DNA from: an uncultured Lachnospiraceae bacterium
GTDB lineage: Bacteria > Bacillota > Clostridia > Lachnospirales > Lachnospiraceae
NCBI GenBank assembly: GCA_934408585.1
Contig: CAKRVA010000003.1
Location: 62,001-126,000 of the forward strand
DNA length: 64,000 nucleotides
Direction of reading: 5' to 3'
In this document: positions 1 to 7,480 of the stretch, in pieces
Layout: every line of letters starts with the position of its first letter
Position numbering within the stretch: the first letter of the stretch is position 1
Position numbers and translations under genes: made by a program
Notes under the pieces: model-generated
Seen by the model: the letters and a program-made list of their open reading frames with translations, nothing else
The model's database searches: none
Told to the model about the DNA's origin: nothing

Positions 1-39
1 TAAGGCTTCTTTTTTTTGATCTTCTCTTAATTCTGTCAT
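1..39 (-). CDS. 5' end of an unidentified gene, cut by the window edge
   Basis: Thirteen codons are visible on the minus strand, reading MTELREDQKKEAL, before the window ends. An AGGAGAG ribosome site lies about 7 nt upstream of the ATG at 39-37, so this looks like a real gene start and not a random ORF. The fragment is too short for any family assignment. It is charged and probably helical, as in many small cytosolic proteins. Confidence 0.55.
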   Translation of the reverse strand, partial: MTELREDQKKEAL

Positions 40-411
40 TTAAATTCTCTCCTTTGCATATCTTTTCTATTCTCAATAGGCTTTCTAAGCCTTCACTGAG
101 CCTTTTAACAGCAGAAAGTTACCATCTGCTTTCTTTTTATATACATGAAATCAGCCTCCTGAATATGAAACTGTCCATAATTGGCACAGGTAGACTCTCC
201 ACCCAAAGTGCAAATTTCTACCCGTTTGTATGTTATTTCGTTAGTGTCATTGGATAAATTGTCAAAGTTGACATATTGATCGCGTATTAACGTTATTCTG
301 ATATTCTTATAAAACTTGCAAATCTAATACTGATGTGATAAGATAAAAGACGCCAATCAGATAGCTAATCACATATATCTATTTACAAGGTGATAAGGTT
401 ATCAGCAGTAT
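40..411. other. Intergenic stretch without a convincing gene
   Basis: The only ORF of size here (54-257, plus) has no ribosome site and a composition unlike a protein, so I do not call it. At 260-273 there is a small dyad, TGTCAA-AG-TTGACA. Its right arm could be a -35 box followed 18 nt later by GTTATT (292-297). Together with the plus-direction terminator that follows, this leaves room for a short untranslated RNA of about 150 nt; that is inference only. Confidence 0.35.
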
Positions 412-446
412 CTGCCAATGATCTCATTGGCAGTTCTGTTTTTTAT
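412..446 (+). terminator. Rho-independent terminator in plus direction
   Basis: Arms CTGCCAATGA (412-421) and TCATTGGCAG (424-433) are perfect complements and are followed on the plus strand by TTCTGTTTTTTATT. The T tract lies on the plus-strand side. It therefore serves a plus transcript, yet no plus-strand gene precedes it. It overlaps the 3' end of the minus-strand gene at 443-1060. Confidence 0.6.
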
Positions 447-1060
447 TCGATAAAACGCATGATGTAAGTTACCTCAATTTCTTGGAGCAATTTTACCAGC
501 TGCAGTATTTCAAAGGTCTGGCTCGCTTCCACATTCTCAATATAAGCAGCCAAGAATAGGTAAGTAGCTTCCTCATTCCAATATAAATCCCAGCTTTGTA
601 ATATATCTTGCACAATCTCTCCAGAGGTTAAATCTGCCAGCTTCTTCTGTAAAACAGGGTGCATCTGTGCGGTAAATATTTCTTTGGCTTTATTCAGTGC
701 GTCATTAACAGTAATACTAGCCAAGTCATAGTTTTTAAAAATCTTCTCGAGTACCGTACATTTGTCTATGGGATGTGTTGACAGCCAGCATATTCCATTT
801 TTCAAAGCATTATAAATTTCCTTTCTTCTCAGCTCGTCTTGTCCTATCGTATCTATCCTACGAGTGCTGTCCCATTCATCAGCTAGACCAGCCTCCAAAT
901 CCAATAAGTGTAGAGCATCATGTCGTAATGGTGTAAATAAGGGTATGGTAGCGTCTACCACTCCCTTGGATATCCATCCGGAGACATTTTCATCACGTGC
1001 CCGTAGATCTGCAAGAATAACCTCTGCCCGAGGGCTACTACTAAAAAGTCTTTTAGCCAT
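443..1060 (-). CDS. Hypothetical protein, 205 aa
   Basis: I do not recognise this family. The ATG at 1060-1058 is preceded by AAAGGAGAT with good spacing, so the start is well supported. The protein is soluble, acidic and mostly helical, with no signal peptide or membrane segment. The N-terminal part (about 1-75) is rich in Asp and Arg; the rest is amphipathic helices ending in VTYIMRFIE. It stands alone, with about 370 nt of AT-rich DNA upstream that carries a TATATACC dyad. Position beside a toxin-antitoxin pair and a phage-defence pair suggests accessory DNA, but no function can be inferred. Confidence 0.75.
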   Translation of the reverse strand: MAKRLFSSSPRAEVILADLRARDENVSGWISKGVVDATIPLFTPLRHDALHLLDLEAGLADEWDSTRRIDTIGQDELRRKEIYNALKNGICWLSTHPIDKCTVLEKIFKNYDLASITVNDALNKAKEIFTAQMHPVLQKKLADLTSGEIVQDILQSWDLYWNEEATYLFLAAYIENVEASQTFEILQLVKLLQEIEVTYIMRFIE

Positions 1061-1377
1061 TTTTAATATCTCCTTTCTTTTCTGCTATGCCGCACCTTGG
1101 TTATATACCGTGGTATATACTCTGCATGGCATTATATTACTATATATACTTATGCATGTCAATAGCTTTGTATAAAAATTTATGTATAAAAGCTATTTTT
1201 TTAATTATTTGTTCTTTTTACATGTCATATAGATTATATTATGCATTATTTTCTTTGCCAACCCCTTTCTTTACTCCTTTATGTATATGCTATATATGCT
1301 TTACTAGTATATACCGTTTGTTTCTTTTCTAAACATAACAATGTACTATCATGCATATGTCAAGACATAAGTAAAAT
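1061..1377. other. AT-rich intergenic region with TATATACC dyad
   Basis: No gene is supported here. The dyad ATATACC-GT-GGTATAT lies at 1103-1118, upstream of the 443-1060 gene, and the half-site TATATACCGT recurs at 1308-1317. This could be an operator, but no regulator can be linked to it. Confidence 0.4.
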
Positions 1378-1430
1378 AAACGAGAAGCATTCATTTTCTG
1401 ATACCAATGCCTCCCGTTTATTTTTCTTTT
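1378..1430. terminator. Hairpin, probably a bidirectional terminator
   Basis: Imperfect arms AAACGAGAAGCATT (1378-1391) and AATGCCTCCCGTTT (1405-1418) are followed on the plus strand by a T-rich run to 1430 and on the minus strand by TTTATTTTAC. It sits immediately after the stop of the PIN toxin gene, so it most likely ends that minus-strand operon. Confidence 0.55.
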
Positions 1431-1435
1431 AACAC

Positions 1436-1834
1436 CTATAAATAAAACTCCAGAAATTCTGTTGGTGTCATAATCTCCGGCTTTTCTATATCAATATCCT
1501 TGAAATCCTTGTCTCCGGTAATTAAAATATCCACATCCTCAATAATTGCTGTGTAAAGTACCGGATAGTCCTTGATATCCCGAATATCAAATAAGCCTTC
1601 CTCCAGATCATTGGGTGTGTATACATACTCATAACTCATCGCCACCAACAATTTGTTAATTACGTGTTCCTTATTGGGAAATTTTCTCTTTACAACGTTC
1701 TTAAGCTCCTCTACTACATAAGATGACAATACCAGTTGATGCCTTGTAAAAATACAATTCATTAAGGTATCCATTTTACTGCCGGGAAAAAGTAGTGCCG
1801 ATATCAACACATTCGTATCCAGCATAATCCGCAT
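1436..1834 (-). CDS. PIN-domain toxin (VapC-like ribonuclease)
   Basis: This 132-residue protein is a single PIN domain of the putative-toxin branch typical of toxin-antitoxin loci. The expected acidic metal ligands are visible: D6 in MLDTNVLISALL, E43 in VVEEL, D89 in KDYPVL and D108 in ITGDKDF. Members bind Mg or Mn and cut RNA, usually tRNA or rRNA. The start codon directly abuts the stop (TAG) of the upstream AbrB-type gene, so the pair is translationally coupled, the classic antitoxin-first order. Length is normal and all four acidic residues are kept, so it is likely active. The RNA target cannot be read from the sequence. Confidence 0.88.
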   Translation of the reverse strand: MRIMLDTNVLISALLFPGSKMDTLMNCIFTRHQLVLSSYVVEELKNVVKRKFPNKEHVINKLLVAMSYEYVYTPNDLEEGLFDIRDIKDYPVLYTAIIEDVDILITGDKDFKDIDIEKPEIMTPTEFLEFYL

Positions 1835-2092
1835 CTACTTCACCACGCTTTCTTCCCTAATCTCTTTGAGCATTTCCATTACATCATTGTCATCACGAAG
1901 CCCAAGTCTTTCTGCCTCTCCTGTAAATGCTCTCTGTGCTTCACGTAATGCATCCATGGAAGAATTCAACATATAAATTTTTCCGGCCTCTTCCACAAAT
2001 AGAATTTTATCTCCATTCTTAATACCAAGTTTTTTACGGATTTCTATAGGTATTGTCACTTGTCCTTTGGATGTTACTTTTGCTAATTCCAT
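1835..2092 (-). CDS. AbrB/MazE-type antitoxin
   Basis: The product (85 aa) has a swapped-hairpin AbrB domain at its N terminus (MELAKVTSKGQVTIPIEIRK, then LGIKNGDKILFVEE). A charged C-terminal tail would neutralise the PIN toxin encoded directly downstream. The frame is open upstream to 2161, but I place the start at 2092. An AAGGAGG site lies 7-8 nt before that ATG, and the promoter at 2144-2172 would start transcription downstream of the longer candidate start. Such antitoxins bind DNA as dimers and repress their own operon. Confidence 0.88.
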   Translation of the reverse strand: MELAKVTSKGQVTIPIEIRKKLGIKNGDKILFVEEAGKIYMLNSSMDALREAQRAFTGEAERLGLRDDNDVMEMLKEIREESVVK

Positions 2093-2143
2093 ATATAATC
2101 CTCCTTTCAAAAGCAATGCATTCCTTACTTTCCTTACATCAAT

Positions 2144-2172
2144 AGTATATTCAATTTTCATAAAATTATCAA
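2144..2172 (-). promoter_or_regulatory. Sigma-A promoter of the toxin-antitoxin operon
   Basis: On the minus strand TTGATA (2172-2167) and TATACT (2149-2144) are separated by exactly 17 nt. The predicted start of transcription, near 2137, precedes the AbrB-type start codon by about 45 nt. Confidence 0.65.
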
Positions 2173-2281
2173 CTAATATTATGGATACCGTTTGTTCTAC
2201 CGGTTGTTTTATATTTCATTCCCAATAAAAACACTAATGCTTTTATGTATCAATGTCTTTTCATTTATTTTGTACTAGGCT

Positions 2282-3322
2282 TTATAATATTTCTCGTATC
2301 TGCTCTATCCAATTAACAGCCTTTTCATAATCTTCTCTTTTATTCTCAATTTGATTCATTTCCTTTTCTGCATCTTCCTTACATAGAAATGCAGAATATG
2401 AACGATACATAGGATATGTTTCAGAATCTTTAAAATATACCGTATTATTACCGTCTTGTTTCTTCTCAATCTTACATATTTCCGCTCCAAAGAAACAATT
2501 CACAGTAAAAATGTCTTTTTTTACACCAAAAAATTCCATCTTCTCAAGTTGACAGTATGCTGCAAATAGTTTCTGACCAATATTTATATTTTCTACCTCT
2601 GCCAATTCAATGTGGTTCAGCTTGTCGTTCTGCCTTATTATGGAATGCTTAACTAGCAGCAAATAGAATTTTTCAATAAAACCACCCTCATCCTCCTCTT
2701 CAACAATCTGTTTAGGCGTCAAATGAATACCCAGAATAGTACCTAATTCTTCCCATCTGCTATATGACTTTATGGCTTGCTCAAAATATTTTTTTATATC
2801 ATCTACCCTTTGTTCAGAAGTACTCGGCAAAAAAAGAACCTCTAATAATGCCAAAAACTTTTTATATTCCCTAATTAATTCTTGCATAGTATTGGCTTTA
2901 TCTGGATGTGAAAAATATGTAAAATTTACTCTATTTCCATCTTTCATAAAATCCATTTTCACTTCAACAATCTCACTATTCTTTGATACAAAATGCTCGC
3001 CATCATGCGTTTTAGTTTTTATCAAAGAATACACATCATCCTCATTTCCAGCAATTTTAATAGGGATGTTAATAACATCATGTTTTGGATATATCATCAT
3101 TTGTACAATATTTTCAACACTATTAACTGGGTATTCATAATCACCTTTCTTTTTTGTCATTTCTATAGATGCTGAAAGCGGTATTACTTGTGGCATACCA
3201 GTATTCTCAAATTGATTCATTGCATTGTTAAAGTTTTTCTGGTCAGTTGGATTACAAAATTTTACTGTTAGATTTAAGCCTTTATCATTTTTATTTAACA
3301 TCTCTCTTAATCTATTGCCCAT
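2282..3322 (-). CDS. Probable AbiGii-type abortive-infection toxin
   Basis: This is a 346-residue soluble protein directly downstream (2 nt) of an AbiGi-like gene. It is charged, has no signal or membrane segment, and mixes beta-rich N-terminal sequence with a helical middle (residues about 150-220). The AbiG system of Lactococcus consists of abiGi followed by abiGii, and the order, spacing and approximate size here agree. My assignment of this gene rests mainly on that context and a general resemblance to AbiGii. In known AbiG systems the second protein is regarded as the toxic effector, causing growth arrest after phage infection. No catalytic motif can be picked out by eye. Confidence 0.62.
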   Translation of the reverse strand: MGNRLREMLNKNDKGLNLTVKFCNPTDQKNFNNAMNQFENTGMPQVIPLSASIEMTKKKGDYEYPVNSVENIVQMMIYPKHDVINIPIKIAGNEDDVYSLIKTKTHDGEHFVSKNSEIVEVKMDFMKDGNRVNFTYFSHPDKANTMQELIREYKKFLALLEVLFLPSTSEQRVDDIKKYFEQAIKSYSRWEELGTILGIHLTPKQIVEEEDEGGFIEKFYLLLVKHSIIRQNDKLNHIELAEVENINIGQKLFAAYCQLEKMEFFGVKKDIFTVNCFFGAEICKIEKKQDGNNTVYFKDSETYPMYRSYSAFLCKEDAEKEMNQIENKREDYEKAVNWIEQIREIL

Positions 3323-3324
3323 GT

Positions 3325-4236
3325 TCAGAAATCCTTCCTTATATTTTCCATAACAAGAATTTTACTTATCAATAAATACTTTTCCTGTTTCTCGTCATCG
3401 GAATTTATATTTAAATTTACTATATAATCTATAAGTTTCTTGCGAGCTGCATTATCAGGTACAATTAGGTATCTAATATCTTGATATTCATAATTTAACC
3501 ATAAATCCTCTCTATATTCATCACCTGAGAGTCTATTACTCGTTTGATTAGACAGTTTTAGAAGTTCGTCATCAAAGATCACTGATGTAATACGACATTT
3601 TTCTAAGGATTCCTCCGGCGGAACATAACGCCATTCACATTCATCACAAAAATTTTTCAAAATACGAATCTTCTTATTATTAATGGTTCGTGTCATTTCT
3701 CCATACAACGGTTTATAATATGCCAATCGTGAAATAACATCTGAAACTACCAGATTATCAATATCATCCCGGCTTAGAATAAATTCAAAATTCTTTTTAA
3801 ATTGGTCACGATAAGTTGATTCTTCGCTAATATAGTGAACAGGTTGTATATTCTTTTTCTTCGCCCATGTTTTTGAGAATGCGATGCCATATTCTCCATA
3901 AAAATCTGTATGTGTACTTCCTGCATTCAATTTCTTTACTATTTCTTCATCTAGGCCACTTGTATCATCTATAACTTTAAGAGGGAATCTTTTTCCAATA
4001 CAATGCAGGGGAATATCACAGAAGCACTTTTGCAATACTGACATTATATTAATCGCCTCTTGTGATACATCTCTCAAGCCTAAATAACCAACTTTTTCTT
4101 CACAATATCTAGGACATAACCCCTTATTCAATATGGCTTTTTCTAAATAATCTGCTTCCTTCATAAAATGAAAGATTGCATTAGAACTATGTATATATTC
4201 CGGCTCAATATTTTTTATTTCAACCTTATCCATCAT
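3325..4236 (-). CDS. AbiGi-type abortive-infection antitoxin
   Basis: The 303-residue product carries the hallmarks I associate with AbiGi: a CFCDIPL block (residues 71-77), and YGEYGIAFSKTWAKKKN (113-129) followed by PVHY (132-135). AbiGi proteins act with AbiGii in phage-induced abortive infection and are thought to be the antitoxin. The gene has its own good promoter at 4302-4330 and leads a two-gene operon. The start offers two adjacent ATGs with a modest AAAAGGGGAAA ribosome site. The N terminus is intact and the length is close to the family norm. Confidence 0.7.
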   Translation of the reverse strand: MMDKVEIKNIEPEYIHSSNAIFHFMKEADYLEKAILNKGLCPRYCEEKVGYLGLRDVSQEAINIMSVLQKCFCDIPLHCIGKRFPLKVIDDTSGLDEEIVKKLNAGSTHTDFYGEYGIAFSKTWAKKKNIQPVHYISEESTYRDQFKKNFEFILSRDDIDNLVVSDVISRLAYYKPLYGEMTRTINNKKIRILKNFCDECEWRYVPPEESLEKCRITSVIFDDELLKLSNQTSNRLSGDEYREDLWLNYEYQDIRYLIVPDNAARKKLIDYIVNLNINSDDEKQEKYLLISKILVMENIRKDF

Positions 4237-4301
4237 TTTCCCCTTTTATTATGATAATTCTATTTTTAAAACTCTACTATATTTAGTTCCTTTCCAAATC
4301 A

Positions 4302-4330
4302 ATTGTATTATTCTTTTTTAAATTAATCAA
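4302..4330 (-). promoter_or_regulatory. Sigma-A promoter of the AbiG-like operon
   Basis: TTGATT (4330-4325) and TACAAT (4307-4302) on the minus strand are spaced by 17 nt. Transcription would begin near 4295, about 60 nt before the AbiGi-like start. Confidence 0.55.
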
Positions 4331-4641
4331 CTTTCTTATGATTGCTATTGACTGTATTCTATGTCTCTGTTCAGTTTGAATACCATTCCAAACCCTGCCT
4401 CTGGCATTGACCTCCCCATCTCCTGCGATCATTGGCATAGTATTCTTCCGTTGAAAATCACAAAATACTATGCCATGCAGGGAGCATTACATCCCCTCAC
4501 CTGCCTCTCCCCGAAGGAGAGGAACTACCATAAGGAAAAAATCCTTTCGAATTTTATGAAAATCTGCACTCCAAAAAAGAGGCTCACCAATCAGCATCGG
4601 CTTTAATGATTCATTCTCCTGTCATTCCTCTCCTCTGCTTA
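4331..4641. other. Intergenic region with several inverted repeats
   Basis: No ribosome site or plausible gene is seen. A 12-bp perfect inverted repeat (TGGCATAGTATT at 4433-4444, AATACTATGCCA at 4464-4475) has a 19-nt loop and no T tract. A second hairpin, CCTCTCC-CCGAA-GGAGAGG, lies at 4504-4522. A block AAAAAAGAGGCTC near 4575-4587 recurs inverted as GAGCCTCTTTTTT in the terminator at 5312-5338. Confidence 0.4.
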
Positions 4642-4923
4642 TCATAGATCTCCGTTTCTCTTTACCCATACTGCAGATTGGATTTTGACAAGGCGCTTTC
4701 CATTACTTACTCTGCCCTTTCTTTGCGATCCTGCTTTTCCTGCCACAACTCCATCCGGTATCTGCCATTCTTTCGATTGCCAGAGCCTCAATGTTCTGTC
4801 CTCTTCTACTCTATTTCTTCTGTCATTTCTCCATTTTAAAATTGCCTTACGCTCTCTGCTTTTGTGCATCATATTACGGTCGGCATTGTTAATTGCAAGG
4901 GCAAGCGTTTGTGCCACTGGCAC
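4642..4923 (-). CDS. Possible small basic protein, 93 aa (uncertain)
   Basis: A GTG-started minus-strand ORF encodes a highly charged peptide (for example ERKAILKWRNDRRNRVEEDR). Its codon choice (AGA, GAA, GGA) resembles real genes in the window. The opposite strand is also open but reads as improbable Ser/Leu/Phe-rich sequence. Against it: the ribosome site (GCAAGG) is poor, and I recognise no family. It may equally be a non-coding stretch. Confidence 0.3.
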   Translation of the reverse strand: MPVAQTLALAINNADRNMMHKSRERKAILKWRNDRRNRVEEDRTLRLWQSKEWQIPDGVVAGKAGSQRKGRVSNGKRLVKIQSAVWVKRNGDL

Positions 4924-5008
4924 CCTTGCAATCCATTTCTCCCTTCATAGATTGAAGCACAAGCAGGACGAGCTGCAAAACAATCATTCAAAAATGGAGG
5001 AAAAAGAC

Positions 5009-5299
5009 ATGACAGTAGAAATCACAAGCGTAGAAATCGGAGCAGAAAAAATTACCATTGAGGCACTGGCAATCGAAAATATTCTGATGGCAGATGACCT
5101 TTTCGAAGATGTTGAGGTACCTACCGTAAAATACCAGTTCGATCGCAAAGTAAAACACGGGGCAGAGTTAAAGTATCTCTGGAAAGTTTGCCAGAGCCAA
5201 AAGTGTTGCCAATCTGCAAAAAGCATGGGTGAAAAGCTCGAGAAACTCTGCGGAGTCATCACACAGCTCAGCGAGTCATTCCGGGTAAAGGATGAATAA
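5009..5299 (+). CDS. Hypothetical protein, 96 aa
   Basis: The frame is open from 4685, but GGAGG at 4996-5000 places the true start at the ATG at 5009. That gives an acidic N-terminal half (EITSVEIGAEKITIEALAIE...) and a basic, Cys-containing C-terminal helix (WKVCQSQKCCQSAKSMGEKL). There is no signal peptide or membrane segment. A strong terminator follows 12 nt after the stop, so it is a single-gene transcript. I do not recognise the family. It sits at the left of a mobile-element-type operon and is probably part of that cargo. Confidence 0.65.
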   Translation: MTVEITSVEIGAEKITIEALAIENILMADDLFEDVEVPTVKYQFDRKVKHGAELKYLWKVCQSQKCCQSAKSMGEKLEKLCGVITQLSESFRVKDE

Positions 5300-5311
5300 T
5301 CCCTCCTCCGC

Positions 5312-5338
5312 AGGCTCCCTTCGGGGAGCCTCTTTTTT
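5312..5338 (+). terminator. Strong Rho-independent terminator
   Basis: AGGCTCCC-TTCG-GGGAGCCT (5312-5331) with a stable TTCG tetraloop is followed by CTTTTTT. It ends the 5009-5299 gene. Confidence 0.88.
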
Positions 5339-5614
5339 GTGCAGATGAATAATGTGTTCCTGCGTCACACAGGGCGCTGCTTCGCAGCAAATCCATAAAA
5401 AGAGCAAACAAGAACAGGCAGAATACGATTTATCTGTACTTCTGACCGCTGCTAAACTCTCCTCTGCTGTCCGACTGCTTTTTGCAACACTACCCATTTA
5501 TCCGGAATTCTGAAAGGACAAGCGTTGTCCTTTTCAGGATCCTTGCATAATTCCGTCTATCCGGTTTTTCGTTTTGCAAAGCAATCGTTAAACAGCAAAG
5601 AGGAGGTGCTTACC
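5339..5614. other. Leader region before the DUF5688 operon
   Basis: No gene is supported. An inverted repeat, TGAAAGGACAA / TTGTCCTTTTCA with one mismatch, lies at 5511-5535 without a T tract. A good sigma-A promoter was not found by eye. Confidence 0.35.
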
Positions 5615-5641
5615 ATGATACCTGTCAGAAGTCCCGATTAA
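5615..5641 (+). CDS. Possible 8-residue leader peptide
   Basis: The ATG at 5615 follows an excellent GAGGAGGTG site by 7 nt and opens the frame MIPVRSPD before TAA. Such a strong ribosome site on an 8-codon frame, 65 nt before the next gene, suggests either a regulatory leader peptide or the relic of a decayed gene. The peptide has no run of rare or repeated residues that would point to an attenuation signal. Confidence 0.3.
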   Translation: MIPVRSPD

Positions 5642-5705
5642 TTGAATAAGAGAAAACCTCATAATTGACTTCGTCAAACCCAAACAGAAAAGGAGCATGA
5701 ATAAC

Positions 5706-6656
5706 ATGGAAAAAATGAATTTTGAAAGTTTCACTCAGTTAATTGCAAAGCACATCATACATTGGTTACCGGAAAACTTTTTGGAATCCGAGGTAATACT
5801 TCAGAAGATTACTAAGGAAAATGATATCCGTCTTACCGGTCTGACAATCAGACCTAAGGAAGGCAGTAATGTAGTTCCTACGATATATCTGGATTCCTTT
5901 TATCAGGAATATCTGGATGGAAAAGATATCAATGCGATCCTTCAGGAAATTGCTGACTTACGCTTAGAGCATGAAGTAACAGAACCTCTGGATACTACAT
6001 GGATTGCATCATTTGCTGAATGCAGTTCCAAGATTTTTCCGAAATTGGTCGGATATGAAAAGAATAAGACTCTTTTAAACCAGAGACCTCATGTGCTTAT
6101 TGAAGATTTGGCTATTCTCTTTATCATCGATCTGGGGATGCATAATAATGGATTCACCAGTATTCCCATTGATAATCAGATGATAAATGTATGGGAAGTG
6201 AGTACAGAAGAATTGTATGAAGTAGCGATGCACAATCTGACATCCGCTAATAACAACATATTTGTTCCTATGAAAACCGTCATGGCAGAATTATTACTTC
6301 CCGATCTGCTTAATGATTGTGATGGAAATGAAGCTCTTGCCGAGCATATGCTCTCTCTCCTGGTACCGGATAACATTGATCTATTTGTTTTATCCAATAA
6401 AGAGAAAATAAACGGTGCTTCGGTTATTCTGGATGATAAATGCATGCAACAGGTTATTGACGAAATGGGAACTGACTTCTATATTTTGCCTTCCAGTATT
6501 AATGAATGGCTCGTTGTGCCTGCCTGGGTACAGGATCCTGGTGTATTGCGCTCCATTGTACAGGAAATCAATGGATCAACCGTTGATGAGGCAGATCAGC
6601 TATCTGATTCTGTTTACACCTATTCATCAGAAGCTGGTTTAAGGCGCATTGCCTAA
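5706..6656 (+). CDS. DUF5688 family protein
   Basis: The product, about 316 aa, matches my memory of the DUF5688 family, abundant in Lachnospiraceae mobile elements: an N-terminal NFESFTQLIAKHI helix, the RLTGLTIRP block, and a central YLDSFYQEYLDG. No biochemical role is known to me. Two ATGs compete. AGGAG at 5691-5695 is one base from the first (5697) but 10 nt from the second (5706), so I prefer 5706. The gene opens a plus-strand set with an ArdC-like fragment, a RadC-like protein and an unknown protein. It is acidic and soluble. Confidence 0.78.
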   Translation: MEKMNFESFTQLIAKHIIHWLPENFLESEVILQKITKENDIRLTGLTIRPKEGSNVVPTIYLDSFYQEYLDGKDINAILQEIADLRLEHEVTEPLDTTWIASFAECSSKIFPKLVGYEKNKTLLNQRPHVLIEDLAILFIIDLGMHNNGFTSIPIDNQMINVWEVSTEELYEVAMHNLTSANNNIFVPMKTVMAELLLPDLLNDCDGNEALAEHMLSLLVPDNIDLFVLSNKEKINGASVILDDKCMQQVIDEMGTDFYILPSSINEWLVVPAWVQDPGVLRSIVQEINGSTVDEADQLSDSVYTYSSEAGLRRIA

Positions 6657-6704
6657 AGTATTACATTATCAATCATTACTATATATCAGAAAGGATTTAC
6701 TATT

Positions 6705-6992
6705 ATGAAAAATAAAGAGATTATTGCAGAAGTTGCTATCAAAGAAGGAATTTTAACAGAGAAAGAGGTCAATGCACTCGTTTCCGCCGGAAAGGATATT
6801 CCTCTGCATACATTACAGGGATGGAAAAAGAGAGGAAATTTCAGAATAAGGAAAGGGGAGCACGGCATCGAAACGAAACTCTGGAAATTGAAGCCCAGTG
6901 ATTCCAAGGACGCTGCAGCTCCCAAGGAATTTTACTTAGCCAAAGCATTCCTTTTCCGTCAGGAACAGGTTGAGGAGTACGCAAAATGCTAA
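6705..6992 (+). CDS. Small ArdC-like protein, 95 aa
   Basis: The core LHTLQGWKKRGNFRIRKGEHG followed by IETKLWK and, later, FYLAKAFLFRQEQV resembles the N-terminal ssDNA-binding part of ArdC-type antirestriction proteins, in which W-x-x-x-G-x-x-V-x-K-G-E-x-G is conserved. The C-terminal metalloprotease domain of full-length ArdC is absent, so this is a stand-alone or truncated form. AGAAAGGA precedes the ATG. The stop overlaps the start of the RadC-like gene by 7 nt, implying coupling. A role in protecting incoming DNA is an inference from family and neighbour. Confidence 0.6.
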   Translation: MKNKEIIAEVAIKEGILTEKEVNALVSAGKDIPLHTLQGWKKRGNFRIRKGEHGIETKLWKLKPSDSKDAAAPKEFYLAKAFLFRQEQVEEYAKC

Positions 6993-7480
6993 CTGAATAC
7001 TCTATAGAACTTTCAGAAGAAAATCTTCCCATTATGGTAAAAGAAAGAACCCATGATTTTTCTGCAGGCTCACTAACGGAGCCTGCAGATATGGAAAAGA
7101 TCTTTAAACAATGTTTCCGGTTAGATCGGAAAGCAGAAGAAATTGTCGCTATGGTTTCCTTGAATGCCAAGCTCCAACCCATCTGTTTGTTTGAAGTATC
7201 GCATGGCATCATTGATGCCTCTCTGTTATCTCCCAGAGAGGTTTTTCAACGTGCCCTGCTGTCAGGAGCACATAGTATTGTGCTTGCACACAATCATCCA
7301 AGTGGGAATTGTGCACCATCTGAAAATGACAAGCTGATAGCAGAAAAGCTTTTACAAGCTGCAGCTCTCTTTCAGCTGCAACTGGTTGATTTTCTGATTA
7401 TTGCAAAGAATGATTACTATAGTTTCCGGGAAAGTGAGGTTGGATTTTCCGCCGATAGCGGAAAAAAGCGGATTTTATGA
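6986..7480 (+). CDS. radC: RadC-like JAB/MPN-domain protein
   Basis: This 164-residue protein has the RadC-type JAMM motif: H102 and H104 in AHNHPSGNCAPSEND, with D115 completing the metal site. The usual N-terminal helix-hairpin-helix part of chromosomal RadC (about 220 aa) is missing, as in the short RadC proteins of phages, plasmids and conjugative elements. Its biochemical role is unsettled; element-borne versions are often linked to antirestriction or DNA transfer. It overlaps both neighbours (7 nt upstream, 4 nt ATGA downstream), so the three genes form one translational unit. GAGGAG precedes the ATG. Confidence 0.82.
   Translation: MLTEYSIELSEENLPIMVKERTHDFSAGSLTEPADMEKIFKQCFRLDRKAEEIVAMVSLNAKLQPICLFEVSHGIIDASLLSPREVFQRALLSGAHSIVLAHNHPSGNCAPSENDKLIAEKLLQAAALFQLQLVDFLIIAKNDYYSFRESEVGFSADSGKKRIL

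Noticed and set aside
54..257. 67-codon plus-strand ORF near the left edge
   Set aside because: No ribosome site, unlikely composition, and no link to the plus-direction terminator at 412.
4685..5008. N-terminal extension of the 96-aa gene (Ser/Leu/Phe-rich)
   Set aside because: The sequence is unlike a protein and the only good ribosome site (GGAGG at 4996-5000) serves the ATG at 5009.
5276..5497. Minus-strand 73-codon ORF across the terminator
   Set aside because: It runs through the strong terminator hairpin and has no ribosome site.
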